A stretch of DNA of 64,000 bases. It comes from Mesorhizobium qingshengii (lineage in GTDB: Bacteria; Pseudomonadota; Alphaproteobacteria; Rhizobiales; Rhizobiaceae). Shown in pieces: positions 17,715 to 25,939 of the stretch (positions within the stretch are counted from its first letter, which is position 1; every line of letters starts with the position of its first letter). The notes below the pieces were generated by a model, which saw only the letters and a program-made list of their open reading frames with translations, searched no databases and had not been told where the DNA came from. The DNA is taken from contig NZ_JAPFQA010000001.1 of assembly GCF_027563465.1 (NCBI RefSeq), positions 434,001 through 498,000 of the forward strand, read 5' to 3'. A program made the translations under genes and the position numbers.

Positions 17715-18407
17715 TCAGGCGCGTTTCGGCGGGCGCTGTTCGAGGCCGCGCGCGTAAGAGAGAAGCTCTTCGAAATCGAGGTCGATGTGTTCGCGGGCAT
17801 GGCGCTGGGCAGCGCGCATGTCGGTGCCCTTGAGCAGCGACACATAGATATCGTGAACGTCTTCGGCAGGCACCGCTTCCTTGCGTGCCTGCTGGTGCAG
17901 CGCGAAATACATCTGCAACCGGCTGGTCAATCGCTGCCAGGTTTCCAGCAGCACCGAATTGTCGGCCCATTCGTAGATCAGGCCATGCAGCTGCAGCGCC
18001 GTTTCGATCTGGCGGGTGGTATCGCGGTTGCGGGTCGCCTGCTTCACCGCCTCGTGGCGCCGGTCGAGCTCATCGAAAAACCGCTGGTCGCGCAGTGGCC
18101 ATGTCCGCTCGATGGCGAACTCGTCGAGCACCTTGTTGAGCGAATAGGCATCGTCGATGTCCTTGGCGGTGACATCGATGACGAAGGTGCCGGCATAGGG
18201 AATGCTGGTCAGGATGCCTTCCTGGACCAGCTCGCGCATCGCTTCGCGGAGCGGCGCGCGGCTGACCCGCATCTGTTCGGAGATACGGAGCTCGTTGAGC
18301 TTCTGGCCTGGTTCCAGCTGGCCGGTCAGGATCGCGCGCCGCAGCAGCGCGACGATTTCGGCGCGGCGCGTGGTGTCCGCGATCGGACTGAAATCCGCTT
18401 TCCCCAT
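17715..18407 (-). CDS. GntR-family transcriptional regulator (FadR/FCD type)
   Basis: A 230-residue regulator: winged helix (about 15-75, LNELRISEQMRVSRAPLREAMREL) and an all-helical FCD ligand domain (about 85-215) with the Asp/His metal-site pattern of the subfamily (DEFAIERTW, LHGLIYEW, HARE). The start at 18407 is chosen over a frame open 57 bases further because GGGAG precedes it at 8 bases. It heads the gene run with the two enolase enzymes and probably represses them until a sugar acid or amino-acid derivative binds. The palindrome at 18445-18460 is a likely autoregulatory site. Confidence 0.88.
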   Translation of the reverse strand: MGKADFSPIADTTRRAEIVALLRRAILTGQLEPGQKLNELRISEQMRVSRAPLREAMRELVQEGILTSIPYAGTFVIDVTAKDIDDAYSLNKVLDEFAIERTWPLRDQRFFDELDRRHEAVKQATRNRDTTRQIETALQLHGLIYEWADNSVLLETWQRLTSRLQMYFALHQQARKEAVPAEDVHDIYVSLLKGTDMRAAQRHAREHIDLDFEELLSYARGLEQRPPKRA

Positions 18408-18444
18408 TCGGCCACTCCCAAGGAAACCGAAAGTAAGACAAGCA

Positions 18445-18460
18445 GATTGTCGACAATCTA
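18445..18460. promoter_or_regulatory. Candidate GntR operator palindrome
   Basis: A perfect 16-base palindrome, AGATTGTCGACAATCT, lies 38 bases upstream of the GntR start. Its core TTGTCGACAA fits the TNGT-N(0-3)-ACNA pattern known for FadR/FCD-type GntR proteins. Its place between the hydroxylase gene and the GntR gene suggests it controls the GntR-enolase transcript. Confidence 0.7.
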
Positions 18461-18524
18461 ACAAGAGACTATTTTCGGATTCTTCGATTGCCTCGAAGCC
18501 ACGATGCGCCTCGACAATCGGTCC

Positions 18525-19313
18525 TCAGGCCGCGCGGCCGTAGAAGCCGATACGCTCCTCGTCGCTGAACATGACGCCGGGTTTCTCGTAGTAGGAGAAA
18601 ACCGCGATCATGCGCTCGCGATTGCCTTCGACGGTGGTGACGCGGTGCGCGGTGTTCTTGCCGCGAAAGACGTTCAGCGTGCCCGGCTTCATGCGCAGGA
18701 TCCTTGCCTGCGGGTCGCGCCCCTCAAGCAATCTGGCGACGCCGTCATAGTTGGGATTGTCGTCCGAACGGAGGTCGGTGCGGTATTCGAGATCGCCGCC
18801 GCGTTCCGCCTGCTGCAAGAGGAGGGTGGTGGTGAATTCCGAGCGGTCGAAATGCCAGTTCAGCGCCTCGCCGGCGCGGTAGGCCATGACATTGGTGCGG
18901 GCCAGCGGATCCTGCATGACATGCAGCCTGGCCTTGCCCATTGTTGCCGCGAGGAAACGCACAAGCGGCTCGTACTCGTAGATGGCAAGCACGGTGCTGC
19001 CGGGGATCTGGTCGGCGCAGACGGTGTGGCTGATGGTCTCGACCTTGCGCAAAGCGGGGTGATCTGGGGCAAGCTCGGGGATATCAGGCTTGAAGTAGAT
19101 GTTGTGCGTCCGCTTGTGCACATGCGAGCGCGCATCCATCACAGGCTTGATTTCCCGCACCGCCATTTCAGCGACACCGGGGCGCAGAAACCCTTCGAGG
19201 TTGAACATGCCGCCTGCTTCGAGCGCTGCGATGGATTGTTCGACGAGGCGCTGCCATTCGGCGCTGCCTTCGCGGTCGAGCGGATAGCGGTCGAGATCGA
19301 GAATGTCTTTCAT
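18525..19313 (-). CDS. Fe(II)/2-oxoglutarate-dependent hydroxylase related to BesD/HalD
   Basis: A 262-residue protein resembling the BesD/HalD family of enzymes acting on free amino acids. Iron ligands read H154-F-D156 (ALNWHFDRSEF) and H223 (NTAHRVTT), with a 2-oxoglutarate-binding Arg near 232-234 (NRERM). Family halogenases have Gly in place of the Asp so that chloride can bind iron; Asp here predicts a hydroxylase. The start at 19313 has GGAG 9 bases upstream; an ATG two codons earlier is possible. It is divergent from a LysR gene and lies 117 bases before the GntR-enolase genes on the same strand, so its product could feed them. Substrate unknown. Confidence 0.82.
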   Translation of the reverse strand: MKDILDLDRYPLDREGSAEWQRLVEQSIAALEAGGMFNLEGFLRPGVAEMAVREIKPVMDARSHVHKRTHNIYFKPDIPELAPDHPALRKVETISHTVCADQIPGSTVLAIYEYEPLVRFLAATMGKARLHVMQDPLARTNVMAYRAGEALNWHFDRSEFTTTLLLQQAERGGDLEYRTDLRSDDNPNYDGVARLLEGRDPQARILRMKPGTLNVFRGKNTAHRVTTVEGNRERMIAVFSYYEKPGVMFSDEERIGFYGRAA

Positions 19314-19416
19314 GATCATGGGCTCCGAGGTTCCGAGCACATGAGACGGCAAAAAAATCTTTCTCTCAACGTCGAAAATTATTAGGATTGGGCAAGAAAA
19401 ACTTCTGGAGCCCGAT

Positions 19417-20349
19417 GTGGAACGGCTGCCGCCGCTGAATGCCATCAAGGCCTTTGAAGTCGCCGCCCGCGCCGGCAGCTTCACCCTGGCCGCGACCGAG
19501 CTCGGCGTCTCGTCGGCGGCGGTCAGCCAGCAGATACGCAATCTCGAAACCTGGTTCGGCAAGCAGCTTTTCGTACGCAGCGGCAACCGCATCGCGCTGA
19601 CCGACGCCGGCCACGCCATCTACCCGCAGACCGCGCGGGCGCTGGGCGACATAGCGGCGATCGGCCGGCGCATGCTGGAAGGGGGCTTGCGGACGCGCCT
19701 GGTCGTCAGCGTGCCGTTTTCGCTGGCCGAACTGTGGCTGGCGCCGAGGCTGGCCGTGCTTCTCGATGCCTTTCCGCAGATGGCGATCGACGTTCGGGTC
19801 GAGGACGATCCGGTCGACCTCATGCGCCAGAACATCGACCTGCGCATCAGCTATGGCGACTATCACTATCCCGGATTGAAACTCGTCCGTCTCGTCCATG
19901 ACGACGTGCTGCCAGTCTGCGCGCCGGAGTTCTGGCGCAGGCACGGCAATGGCGATCCAAGCCTGGCGGACCTGCATGAGAGCCTGTTCATCCACACCAA
20001 TTGGGGGCCGAACTATGCCTCCCATCCGACCTGGGCTGAGTGGTTTACGGCGTCCGGCGGCAGTCGCGCGCCCGATCCCTCGCATGGGCGCCGGGTCGGC
20101 CTGTCCAGCCTGGCGATCGCCTCGGCGAGGCTGGGTCTGGGCATTGCCCTTGGGCAGCGGGTCATGGCGCAGGCCGATCTGGAGGCCGGCCGGTTGATCG
20201 CGCTGTCGCCCGTGTCGGTGCGCCTCGGGCACCCCTATTGCGCGTTCATGCCACCGGCCAAGGCCGAGCGTGCCGACGTGGCCGGTCTGGTGGAGCTGCT
20301 CGTGAAAGCGGCGCCCGCGACCAGTGGGAAGGTCGGGGCGCCGCGCTAA
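19417..20349 (+). CDS. LysR-family transcriptional regulator (GcvA-like)
   Basis: A 310-residue regulator with an N-terminal winged helix-turn-helix (about 5-65, AATELGVSSAAVSQQIRNLE) and a periplasmic-binding-like effector domain. The N-terminal LPPLNAIKAFE and the spacing are those of the GcvA subgroup, which often responds to amino acids. It starts with GTG at 19417, with GGAG 6 bases upstream; an ATG two bases earlier is out of frame. It is divergent from the 2-oxoglutarate hydroxylase with 103 bases between starts, so it most likely controls that gene. Confidence 0.88.
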   Translation: MERLPPLNAIKAFEVAARAGSFTLAATELGVSSAAVSQQIRNLETWFGKQLFVRSGNRIALTDAGHAIYPQTARALGDIAAIGRRMLEGGLRTRLVVSVPFSLAELWLAPRLAVLLDAFPQMAIDVRVEDDPVDLMRQNIDLRISYGDYHYPGLKLVRLVHDDVLPVCAPEFWRRHGNGDPSLADLHESLFIHTNWGPNYASHPTWAEWFTASGGSRAPDPSHGRRVGLSSLAIASARLGLGIALGQRVMAQADLEAGRLIALSPVSVRLGHPYCAFMPPAKAERADVAGLVELLVKAAPATSGKVGAPR

Positions 20350-20370
20350 AGCCGGACCTGACGGGGGTGT

Positions 20371-21525
20371 TCAGGTGGCCGGCTTTTCCGGCAGCGGAGA
20401 GATCGGCATTCCGGGTCCGATCTTCTGCAGATTGCCCGTTATCACTTGGTCGCCTTCGGCGACGCCATTCAGGATCGCCACCTGATCGCCGCTGGTCGGG
20501 CCAAGCGAGACCAGCCGCTGGTCGACCGTGTTGCCCTTGCCGACGACGTAGAGATATTTGCCGAGCTGGCTCGAGCCGAGTGCTGTCTGCGGCACCATCA
20601 GCGCGTCGGCCTGCTGCTTCACATGCAGCCGGACACGAACATACTGGCCCGGCAGCAGCGTGAACTTGCCGTTGCCGATCGTCGCCCGCGCCGTGATGGT
20701 GCCCGTCGAACGGTCGACCGAATTGTCGATGAAGGTGAGTTCGCCCTTCTGGCTGGCTTCGGTCTCGCCGGGAAGCAGGACCTCGACCTCGATCGGGCCG
20801 GCCGCGCGGGCCTGCTCGATCTCGATCAGGTCGGTCTCGCTCGGATTGAAGGTGACGTAGATCGGATCAAGCTGCACCAGCGTGTTGAGCACGGTGCCGG
20901 CAACGCTGACCAGTGTTCCGACCGAGGCCTGGTTGCGGCCCAGGCGACCGCCAAACGGCGCGCGGATTTCGGCATAGCTCAGATTGAGCTCGGCCGTGCG
21001 GACGGCTGCCTGGTTGAGAGCCAGCGACGCCTGTGCTTCGCGCAAGGTGCTGGTGCGCTGGTCGAAGCCGTCCTTGGCGAGGTAGCCGCTCTTGGCAAGC
21101 TCGGTGCCGCGGCCGAGATTGGACCGGGCATAGTCGAGCGTCGCCGTGTCGCGTTGCACCTGCGCCCTGGCCTGGTCGAGAGCCGCCTGGAAGTCATCAG
21201 GCGAGATCTTGTAGAGAAGATCGCCTTGCCGGACGTCGACGCCGTCAGCAGCGGTCTGCTCCTGCAGATAGCCTGGAATTCTGGCCTGCAGCGTGATGCT
21301 GCGGATGGGCTCAGTCCGGGCGGCATAGTCGAGGTAGATCGGGATCGTCTTCTTGACGACGCTGACCACCGGCACCGGCATGACAAACGCCGCCGGAGCC
21401 GGCGTCGCCGCTCCGGCCGTGCCGGCGTTGAGGCTGAGGTTGCCCATGTCGAGCAGGTGGACGCTGGCCATCGAGATCGCCCCCAGCGCGACAGCTGTTC
21501 CCAACGCGATTTTCCATTTACGCAT
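20371..21525 (-). CDS. RND efflux pump periplasmic adaptor (membrane fusion protein)
   Basis: A 384-residue AcrA/MexA-type protein with an N-terminal membrane anchor or signal (about 5-24), a lipoyl/barrel-sandwich domain split around an alpha-helical hairpin (about 100-185, Ala/Gln/Arg-rich coiled coil), and beta-barrel and membrane-proximal domains (GTVLNTLVQLDPIYVTFNPS; LLPGQYVRVRLHV). It links the inner-membrane pump to an outer-membrane channel; no TolC-like gene is in the window. It lies 15 bases downstream of the pump gene. Confidence 0.92.
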   Translation of the reverse strand: MRKWKIALGTAVALGAISMASVHLLDMGNLSLNAGTAGAATPAPAAFVMPVPVVSVVKKTIPIYLDYAARTEPIRSITLQARIPGYLQEQTAADGVDVRQGDLLYKISPDDFQAALDQARAQVQRDTATLDYARSNLGRGTELAKSGYLAKDGFDQRTSTLREAQASLALNQAAVRTAELNLSYAEIRAPFGGRLGRNQASVGTLVSVAGTVLNTLVQLDPIYVTFNPSETDLIEIEQARAAGPIEVEVLLPGETEASQKGELTFIDNSVDRSTGTITARATIGNGKFTLLPGQYVRVRLHVKQQADALMVPQTALGSSQLGKYLYVVGKGNTVDQRLVSLGPTSGDQVAILNGVAEGDQVITGNLQKIGPGMPISPLPEKPAT

Positions 21526-21540
21526 GATCAGTCTCCAATC

Positions 21541-24500
21541 TTATTCGGCCGCTTCCGCCAGGGGCGGGAAGGCGGGCTCAGTAGTTGGTTCAGGGTGCTG
21601 GTGGGAGGCGGGCTCTTCACCGCCACGCCGTTCGCGCAGCTGTTCGATGACCGCGTAGAAGACCGGCACGAACACCAGCGACAGGATGGTCGCGGCGACC
21701 ATGCCGCCAAACACCGTGGTGCCGATCGACTGACGGCTTGCGGCACCGGCGCCCGTGGCGAACATCAGCGGCAGAACGCCGAGGATGAAGGCGAAGGCCG
21801 TCATCAGGATCGGCCGCAGCCTGAGCCGCGCGGCTTCCATCGCCGCGTCGACGATACTGAGGCCTTCCTCGCGCCGTCGCCGTGCGAACTCGACGATCAG
21901 GATGGCGTTCTTGGCCGCCAGGCCGATCAGCATGACGAAGCCGATCTGCGAATAGACGTCGATCTGCATGCTGCGTGCCCACAGCGCCGCGAACGCACCG
22001 AACAGGGCCAGCGGCACCGCCAGCAGCACCATGAACGGCATCGCCCAGCTCTCGTACTGCGCCGCCAGGATCAGGAAGACAAAGACGATGGCGAGGCCGA
22101 AGACGACCGACGCGATCGATCCTGCCTTGAGCTCCTGGAAGGTGATGCCGGTCCATTCGAAACCGAAATCCCTGGGCAGCGCGGTGGTGGCGGCCCGTTC
22201 CATCGCGGCGACCGCCTGGCCCGAGGAAAAGCCGGGCGCAGCACCGCCATTGATCGTGGCAGACGCATTGTTGTTGTAGTGCGGTACGGTTTCCGGGCCC
22301 ACGAACGGCACCAGCTTGCCCAGTGTGCTGAGCGGCACCATGCCGCCGGAGGCATTGCGCACATAGAGCCGCGAAATGTCGGCGGCGCCCGCACGTGAAT
22401 CCTTGTCGGCCTGGATGGTCACCCGGAAGGTGCGGCCGAACAGGTTGAAGTCGTTCACGTAGAGCGAGCCGAGATAGATCTGCAGTGTGTTGAACACGTC
22501 GGGCAGGTTCAGGCCCAGCAGCTTGGCCTTGCTGCGATCGAGATCGTAGTTGAACTGCGGCGTCGAGGTCGAGAACGGCGAAAACAGCTGCTGCGGATTG
22601 ATTTCCGGCTGCTTGCGCGCCTCGGCGATCACGGCTTGCGTCGCGTCGTTGAGTGCCGAACTGCCGCGACCGGTGAGATCCTCGACGACGAATTCGAAGC
22701 CGCCTGTCGTGCCGATACCCGGGATCGAGGGTGGATCGAAGCTCAGCGCGAAGGCTTCCGGAATCTGCATCAGCTTGCCGCGCACGTCGGCGACGAGCTT
22801 CGACGCACTCTGGTCGGGACCGCGTTCCTCCCAGGGCTTCAGGATGGCGAATTCGACCGCCGAGTTCGACTGCGCCGCGCTGGTCAGGAAGTTCAGGCCG
22901 CTGATCGAGCCGACGATGTCGACGCCGGGCGTCGACTGCAGGATGTCGCGCGCCTTCTGTGCCACCGCGTCGGTGCGCTCCAGCGACGCGCCGTCGGGCA
23001 ACTGGATGACGACGAAGAAGTAGCCCTGGTCCTCGACCGGAAGGAAGGTCGAGGGCAGGCGCTGCCAGACGAAGTAGGTGGCGACCAGGCCGGCCGCGAA
23101 CAGGCCAAGCATGATCCAGCGCAAGCGGATGAGAATGCGCACGCCATGGGCGTAGGCATGCGACAGCCTGTCGAAGCCTGTGTTGAACCAGCGGAACAGG
23201 ACGAATTGCGTTGGCTGGCGATGCCGCAGGAAGGCGGCACTGAGCGCCGGGCTCAGCGTCAGCGAGTTGAAGGCGGAGATGCCGACGGAGATCGCCACCG
23301 TCAGCGCGAACTGGTTGTAGAGCCGGCCGGAGACGCCAGGAATGAAGGCGACCGGCACGAACACCGCCATCAGCACGGCGGTGGTGGCGATGATCGGACC
23401 GGTGACTTCGGCCATCGCCGCCTTTGTCGCCGCGAGCGGCTTGAGCCCGGCCTCCAGCTGTCGTTCGACATTCTCGACCACCACGATGGCATCGTCGACG
23501 ACGAGGCCGATCGCCAGCACCATGCCAAGCAGGCTCAGCATGTTGAGCGAGAAGCCAAGCATCTCCATGACGACGAGCGTCGCCACCAGCGACACCGGAA
23601 TGGCGATGGTCGGGATGATCGTCGTGCGCCAGCTTTGCAGGAAGATGAACACCACGGCGACGACGAGGACCAGCGCTTCGCCCAGCGTGATCAGCACGTC
23701 ATGCATCGACGCCGAGACGAAGCGCGTGGTGTCGTAGTGCATTGCGTAGGACACGCCCTTCGGGAAACGGCCGGACAGCTCCTGCATCTTGTCCTTGACG
23801 CGCTGCTGCAGATCGAGCGCGTTGGAGCCGGGCATCTGGTAGACGGCAAGCACGACGGTCGGGTCCTTGCCGAAGAAGGCCGACGACGAATATTGCAACG
23901 CGCCGAGCTCGATGCGGGCGACGTCGCGCAGCAATACCAGGGAGCCATTGGCGGTGTTGGCGCGCACGACGATCTCGCCGAATTCCTTGGGATCGCTCAA
24001 CCGGCCGACGGCATTGACCTGCATCTCGAAGGCGGTGCCGGCCGGAGCTGGCGACTGGCCGATCTTGCCGGCCGCGACCTGGACGTTCTGCTCTGCGATG
24101 GCGTTCTGGACGTCGACCGCGGTAATGCCGAGATTGGCGAGCTTGTCGGGGTCGAGCCAGACGCGCATCGAATAGCGCCGTTCGCCGAAGATCTGCACGT
24201 CGCCGACGCCGGGCAGCCGCTTCAGCGGATCGACGACCTGCAGATAGGCAAGGTTGCTCAGCGCCACCGGATCGATGGAATTGTCTGGCGAAGTCAGGTT
24301 GACGATCAGGACGAAGTTCGGGTTCTGCTTCTTGATCGTCACACCGCCCTGGTTGACGATCGCCGGCAGCGACGAGGCCGCCTGCGAGACGCGGTTCTGG
24401 ACGTCGACCGCGGCGGTGCTCAGGGAATAGCCGACATCGAAGGTGATGGTGATTGTCGAGGAGCCGTCATTGGAGCTCGACGACGACATGTAGGTCATGC

Positions 24501-24720
24501 CCTGCACGCCGTTGATCTGCTGCTCCAACGGCGTCGTCACCGTGTCAGCCACCACTTGCGCGCTGGCGCCCGGATAGTGGGCGCTGACCACGACCTGGGG
24601 CGGCGTGATGTCCGGAAACTGCGAGACAGGCAGCAGGAAATAACAGATCGTCCCGGCGAGCACCATGATGATGGCGATCGCCGAGGCGAAGATCGGACGG
24701 TTGATGAAGAAGTTTACCAC
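21541..24720 (-). CDS. RND efflux pump inner-membrane transporter (HAE-1 family)
   Basis: A protein of about 1,059 residues with the FFINRPIFA start, twelve spans in two repeats, two large periplasmic loops (porter domain, STITITFDVGYSLSTAAVDVQNRV) and the proton-relay helix GLVVDDAIVVVENVER carrying the Asp pair. This is the hydrophobe/amphiphile exporter branch (AcrB/MexB). GTG at 24720 gives the family N-terminus and has GAGG 10 bases upstream; a GTG three codons earlier is also possible. Its start overlaps the end of a small gene, and the operon faces a TetR gene, so it is probably induced by a TetR ligand. Confidence 0.93.
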   Translation of the reverse strand: MVNFFINRPIFASAIAIIMVLAGTICYFLLPVSQFPDITPPQVVVSAHYPGASAQVVADTVTTPLEQQINGVQGMTYMSSSSSNDGSSTITITFDVGYSLSTAAVDVQNRVSQAASSLPAIVNQGGVTIKKQNPNFVLIVNLTSPDNSIDPVALSNLAYLQVVDPLKRLPGVGDVQIFGERRYSMRVWLDPDKLANLGITAVDVQNAIAEQNVQVAAGKIGQSPAPAGTAFEMQVNAVGRLSDPKEFGEIVVRANTANGSLVLLRDVARIELGALQYSSSAFFGKDPTVVLAVYQMPGSNALDLQQRVKDKMQELSGRFPKGVSYAMHYDTTRFVSASMHDVLITLGEALVLVVAVVFIFLQSWRTTIIPTIAIPVSLVATLVVMEMLGFSLNMLSLLGMVLAIGLVVDDAIVVVENVERQLEAGLKPLAATKAAMAEVTGPIIATTAVLMAVFVPVAFIPGVSGRLYNQFALTVAISVGISAFNSLTLSPALSAAFLRHRQPTQFVLFRWFNTGFDRLSHAYAHGVRILIRLRWIMLGLFAAGLVATYFVWQRLPSTFLPVEDQGYFFVVIQLPDGASLERTDAVAQKARDILQSTPGVDIVGSISGLNFLTSAAQSNSAVEFAILKPWEERGPDQSASKLVADVRGKLMQIPEAFALSFDPPSIPGIGTTGGFEFVVEDLTGRGSSALNDATQAVIAEARKQPEINPQQLFSPFSTSTPQFNYDLDRSKAKLLGLNLPDVFNTLQIYLGSLYVNDFNLFGRTFRVTIQADKDSRAGAADISRLYVRNASGGMVPLSTLGKLVPFVGPETVPHYNNNASATINGGAAPGFSSGQAVAAMERAATTALPRDFGFEWTGITFQELKAGSIASVVFGLAIVFVFLILAAQYESWAMPFMVLLAVPLALFGAFAALWARSMQIDVYSQIGFVMLIGLAAKNAILIVEFARRRREEGLSIVDAAMEAARLRLRPILMTAFAFILGVLPLMFATGAGAASRQSIGTTVFGGMVAATILSLVFVPVFYAVIEQLRERRGGEEPASHQHPEPTTEPAFPPLAEAAE

Positions 24721-24965
24721 GACACACACGCCTCGCCGGCTGCTCTTGCCCGCCCGAAGGCGCTGGCAACCCTGGACAACTGGCCGTGCCTGTCACGGGG
24801 GGCTTCCCGTGAACGCAGCAACGGCACCCAGCTGCCCTGCTCATCGGCAAGTGAGCGAAGCATTTTCTCGAAGGCGCGGGGGTCGACCCCATCTGCTTTC
24901 ATGACCAGCCGGATCATCGGATCCCGGACGGCCTCATCTATGGTAAGATCGCGGCGCTGTGGCAT
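24714..24965 (-). CDS. Small hypothetical protein preceding the RND pump gene
   Basis: An 83-residue frame beginning MPQRRDLTIDEAVRDP and containing DPMIRLVMKADGVDPRAFE, a pattern I associate with short rhizobial proteins of unknown role. It has no signal peptide or membrane segment. It is the first frame after the divergent TetR promoter and its stop overlaps the pump start by a few bases, so it is placed to be co-translated with the pump. The C-terminal third (Arg/Ala-rich) is less convincing. No function can be given. Confidence 0.6.
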   Translation of the reverse strand: MPQRRDLTIDEAVRDPMIRLVMKADGVDPRAFEKMLRSLADEQGSWVPLLRSREAPRDRHGQLSRVASAFGRARAAGEACVSW

Positions 24966-25113
24966 TGGCCGGCTCCTTGTCTGTCGATTCGCAGCCCATG
25001 CTCGCGAACCGTTTTCATCTCTTCACCGGCCGAGGCCGCATGATTGGCAGTTTCTCGTCCCTCTCATCTGGCAGGACCAGTTCACGGTCTTGTTATTGAC
25101 GACGGACGACATA

Positions 25114-25160
25114 GGTGTTACCAGTAAGTAACATTCTGGAAGTTACAGACCGGTAACACC
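25114..25160. promoter_or_regulatory. Two TetR operators between the efflux operon and tetR
   Basis: Two copies of GTTAC-N6-GTAAC lie at 25117-25132 and 25142-25157, centres 25 bases apart. Together they form a larger inverted repeat (25114-25132 with 25142-25160, 16 of 19 positions matching, outer sequence GGTGTTACC). The spacing places two repressor dimers on nearly the same DNA face. The site lies about 50 bases upstream of tetR and about 150 upstream of the efflux operon, so it can control both. Confidence 0.8.
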
Positions 25161-25208
25161 CTAGTCAAGAGGTGGCCGAGGGTTTTTTGGAAACGAAAGG
25201 AGATCATG

Positions 25209-25799
25209 ATGGCAGACGGCGTCGTGGAGCGCTCTCGTCCCCGGGACCGGATCCTGGAGACGGCGCGCGACATGTTCCACAAGCACGGCATCAAGGGCGT
25301 CGGCGTCGACGCTATCACCGAAGCTGCCGGCACGAACAAGATGACGCTCTATCGTCACTTCGAATCCAAGGACGAACTGATCGTCGAGTGCCTGCGCGCC
25401 AACGCGGCCAAGGCCGGCGCTATGTGGGACGTGTTCGAGGCCGAATTTCCTGGTGACAAGCTTGCCCAACTGCATGCCTGGGTTCGCAAGGCAGCTGCCG
25501 TGCTCAAGGCTGACGGCCGCGGCTGCGACATGGCCAATGCCGCCGCTGAGCTGACCGAGCCGGACCATCCGGCCAGGCTGGTGATCAAGGAGCTCAAGGA
25601 GGCCCAGCGCGAGCGCCTTGTGACGCTATGCCGGGATGCCGGCATTGGTCAGGCCGAACTGCTCGCCGATACGCTGTCGCTGCTGTTCGAAGGCGCGCGC
25701 GTCAGTGTGCAGACCGTGGGCACCGAAGGGCCGAGCACGCAGTTCGTGCGCATGGCCGAGGGGCTGATCGTTTCCTTCCGGGGCACTGCCGCCGGTTGA
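25209..25799 (+). CDS. TetR/AcrR-family transcriptional repressor
   Basis: A protein of 196 residues with an N-terminal TetR helix-turn-helix (about 15-60, VDAITEAAGTNKMTLYRHFESKD, split here only for naming) and a helical ligand domain of the TetR_C type. Two ATGs are adjacent; the second (25209) has AAAGGAG at 6 bases and is preferred, the first at only 3. It is divergent from the RND pump operon with two GTTAC-N6-GTAAC sites between, which makes it the likely local repressor, released by a pump substrate. Confidence 0.9.
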   Translation: MADGVVERSRPRDRILETARDMFHKHGIKGVGVDAITEAAGTNKMTLYRHFESKDELIVECLRANAAKAGAMWDVFEAEFPGDKLAQLHAWVRKAAAVLKADGRGCDMANAAAELTEPDHPARLVIKELKEAQRERLVTLCRDAGIGQAELLADTLSLLFEGARVSVQTVGTEGPSTQFVRMAEGLIVSFRGTAAG

Positions 25800-25901
25800 C
25801 GTGAGCCGCCGCTATCAACGACACGCCATTCTATCGTGCGATCAGGCGCGATGCGTGGCGCGCCTCGGCGTCGGTTACGCCGTTATTCCTGCCGGTTGAA
25901 C

Positions 25902-25939
25902 GAAAAAAGCCCGCTGCCGGGAGGAGGTGGCAGCGGGCT
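25902..25939 (-). terminator. Rho-independent terminator of the small RNA
   Basis: A perfect 11-base stem (AGCCCGCTGCC / GGCAGCGGGCT, 25908-25918 with 25929-25939) is followed on the minus strand by six T residues (25903-25908). The loop holds the third CCTCCTCCC motif. It may also stop read-through from the lacI gene upstream. Confidence 0.88.

Noticed and set aside
18525..19313. Naming the Fe(II)/2OG enzyme a halogenase
   Set aside because: The iron-binding motif is HxD, not the HxG/HxA required for halide binding in characterised radical halogenases.
22636..25131. An 831-residue plus-strand frame
   Set aside because: It is antisense to the RND pump, rich in Arg, Asp and His without any motif; the pump itself has full family motifs.
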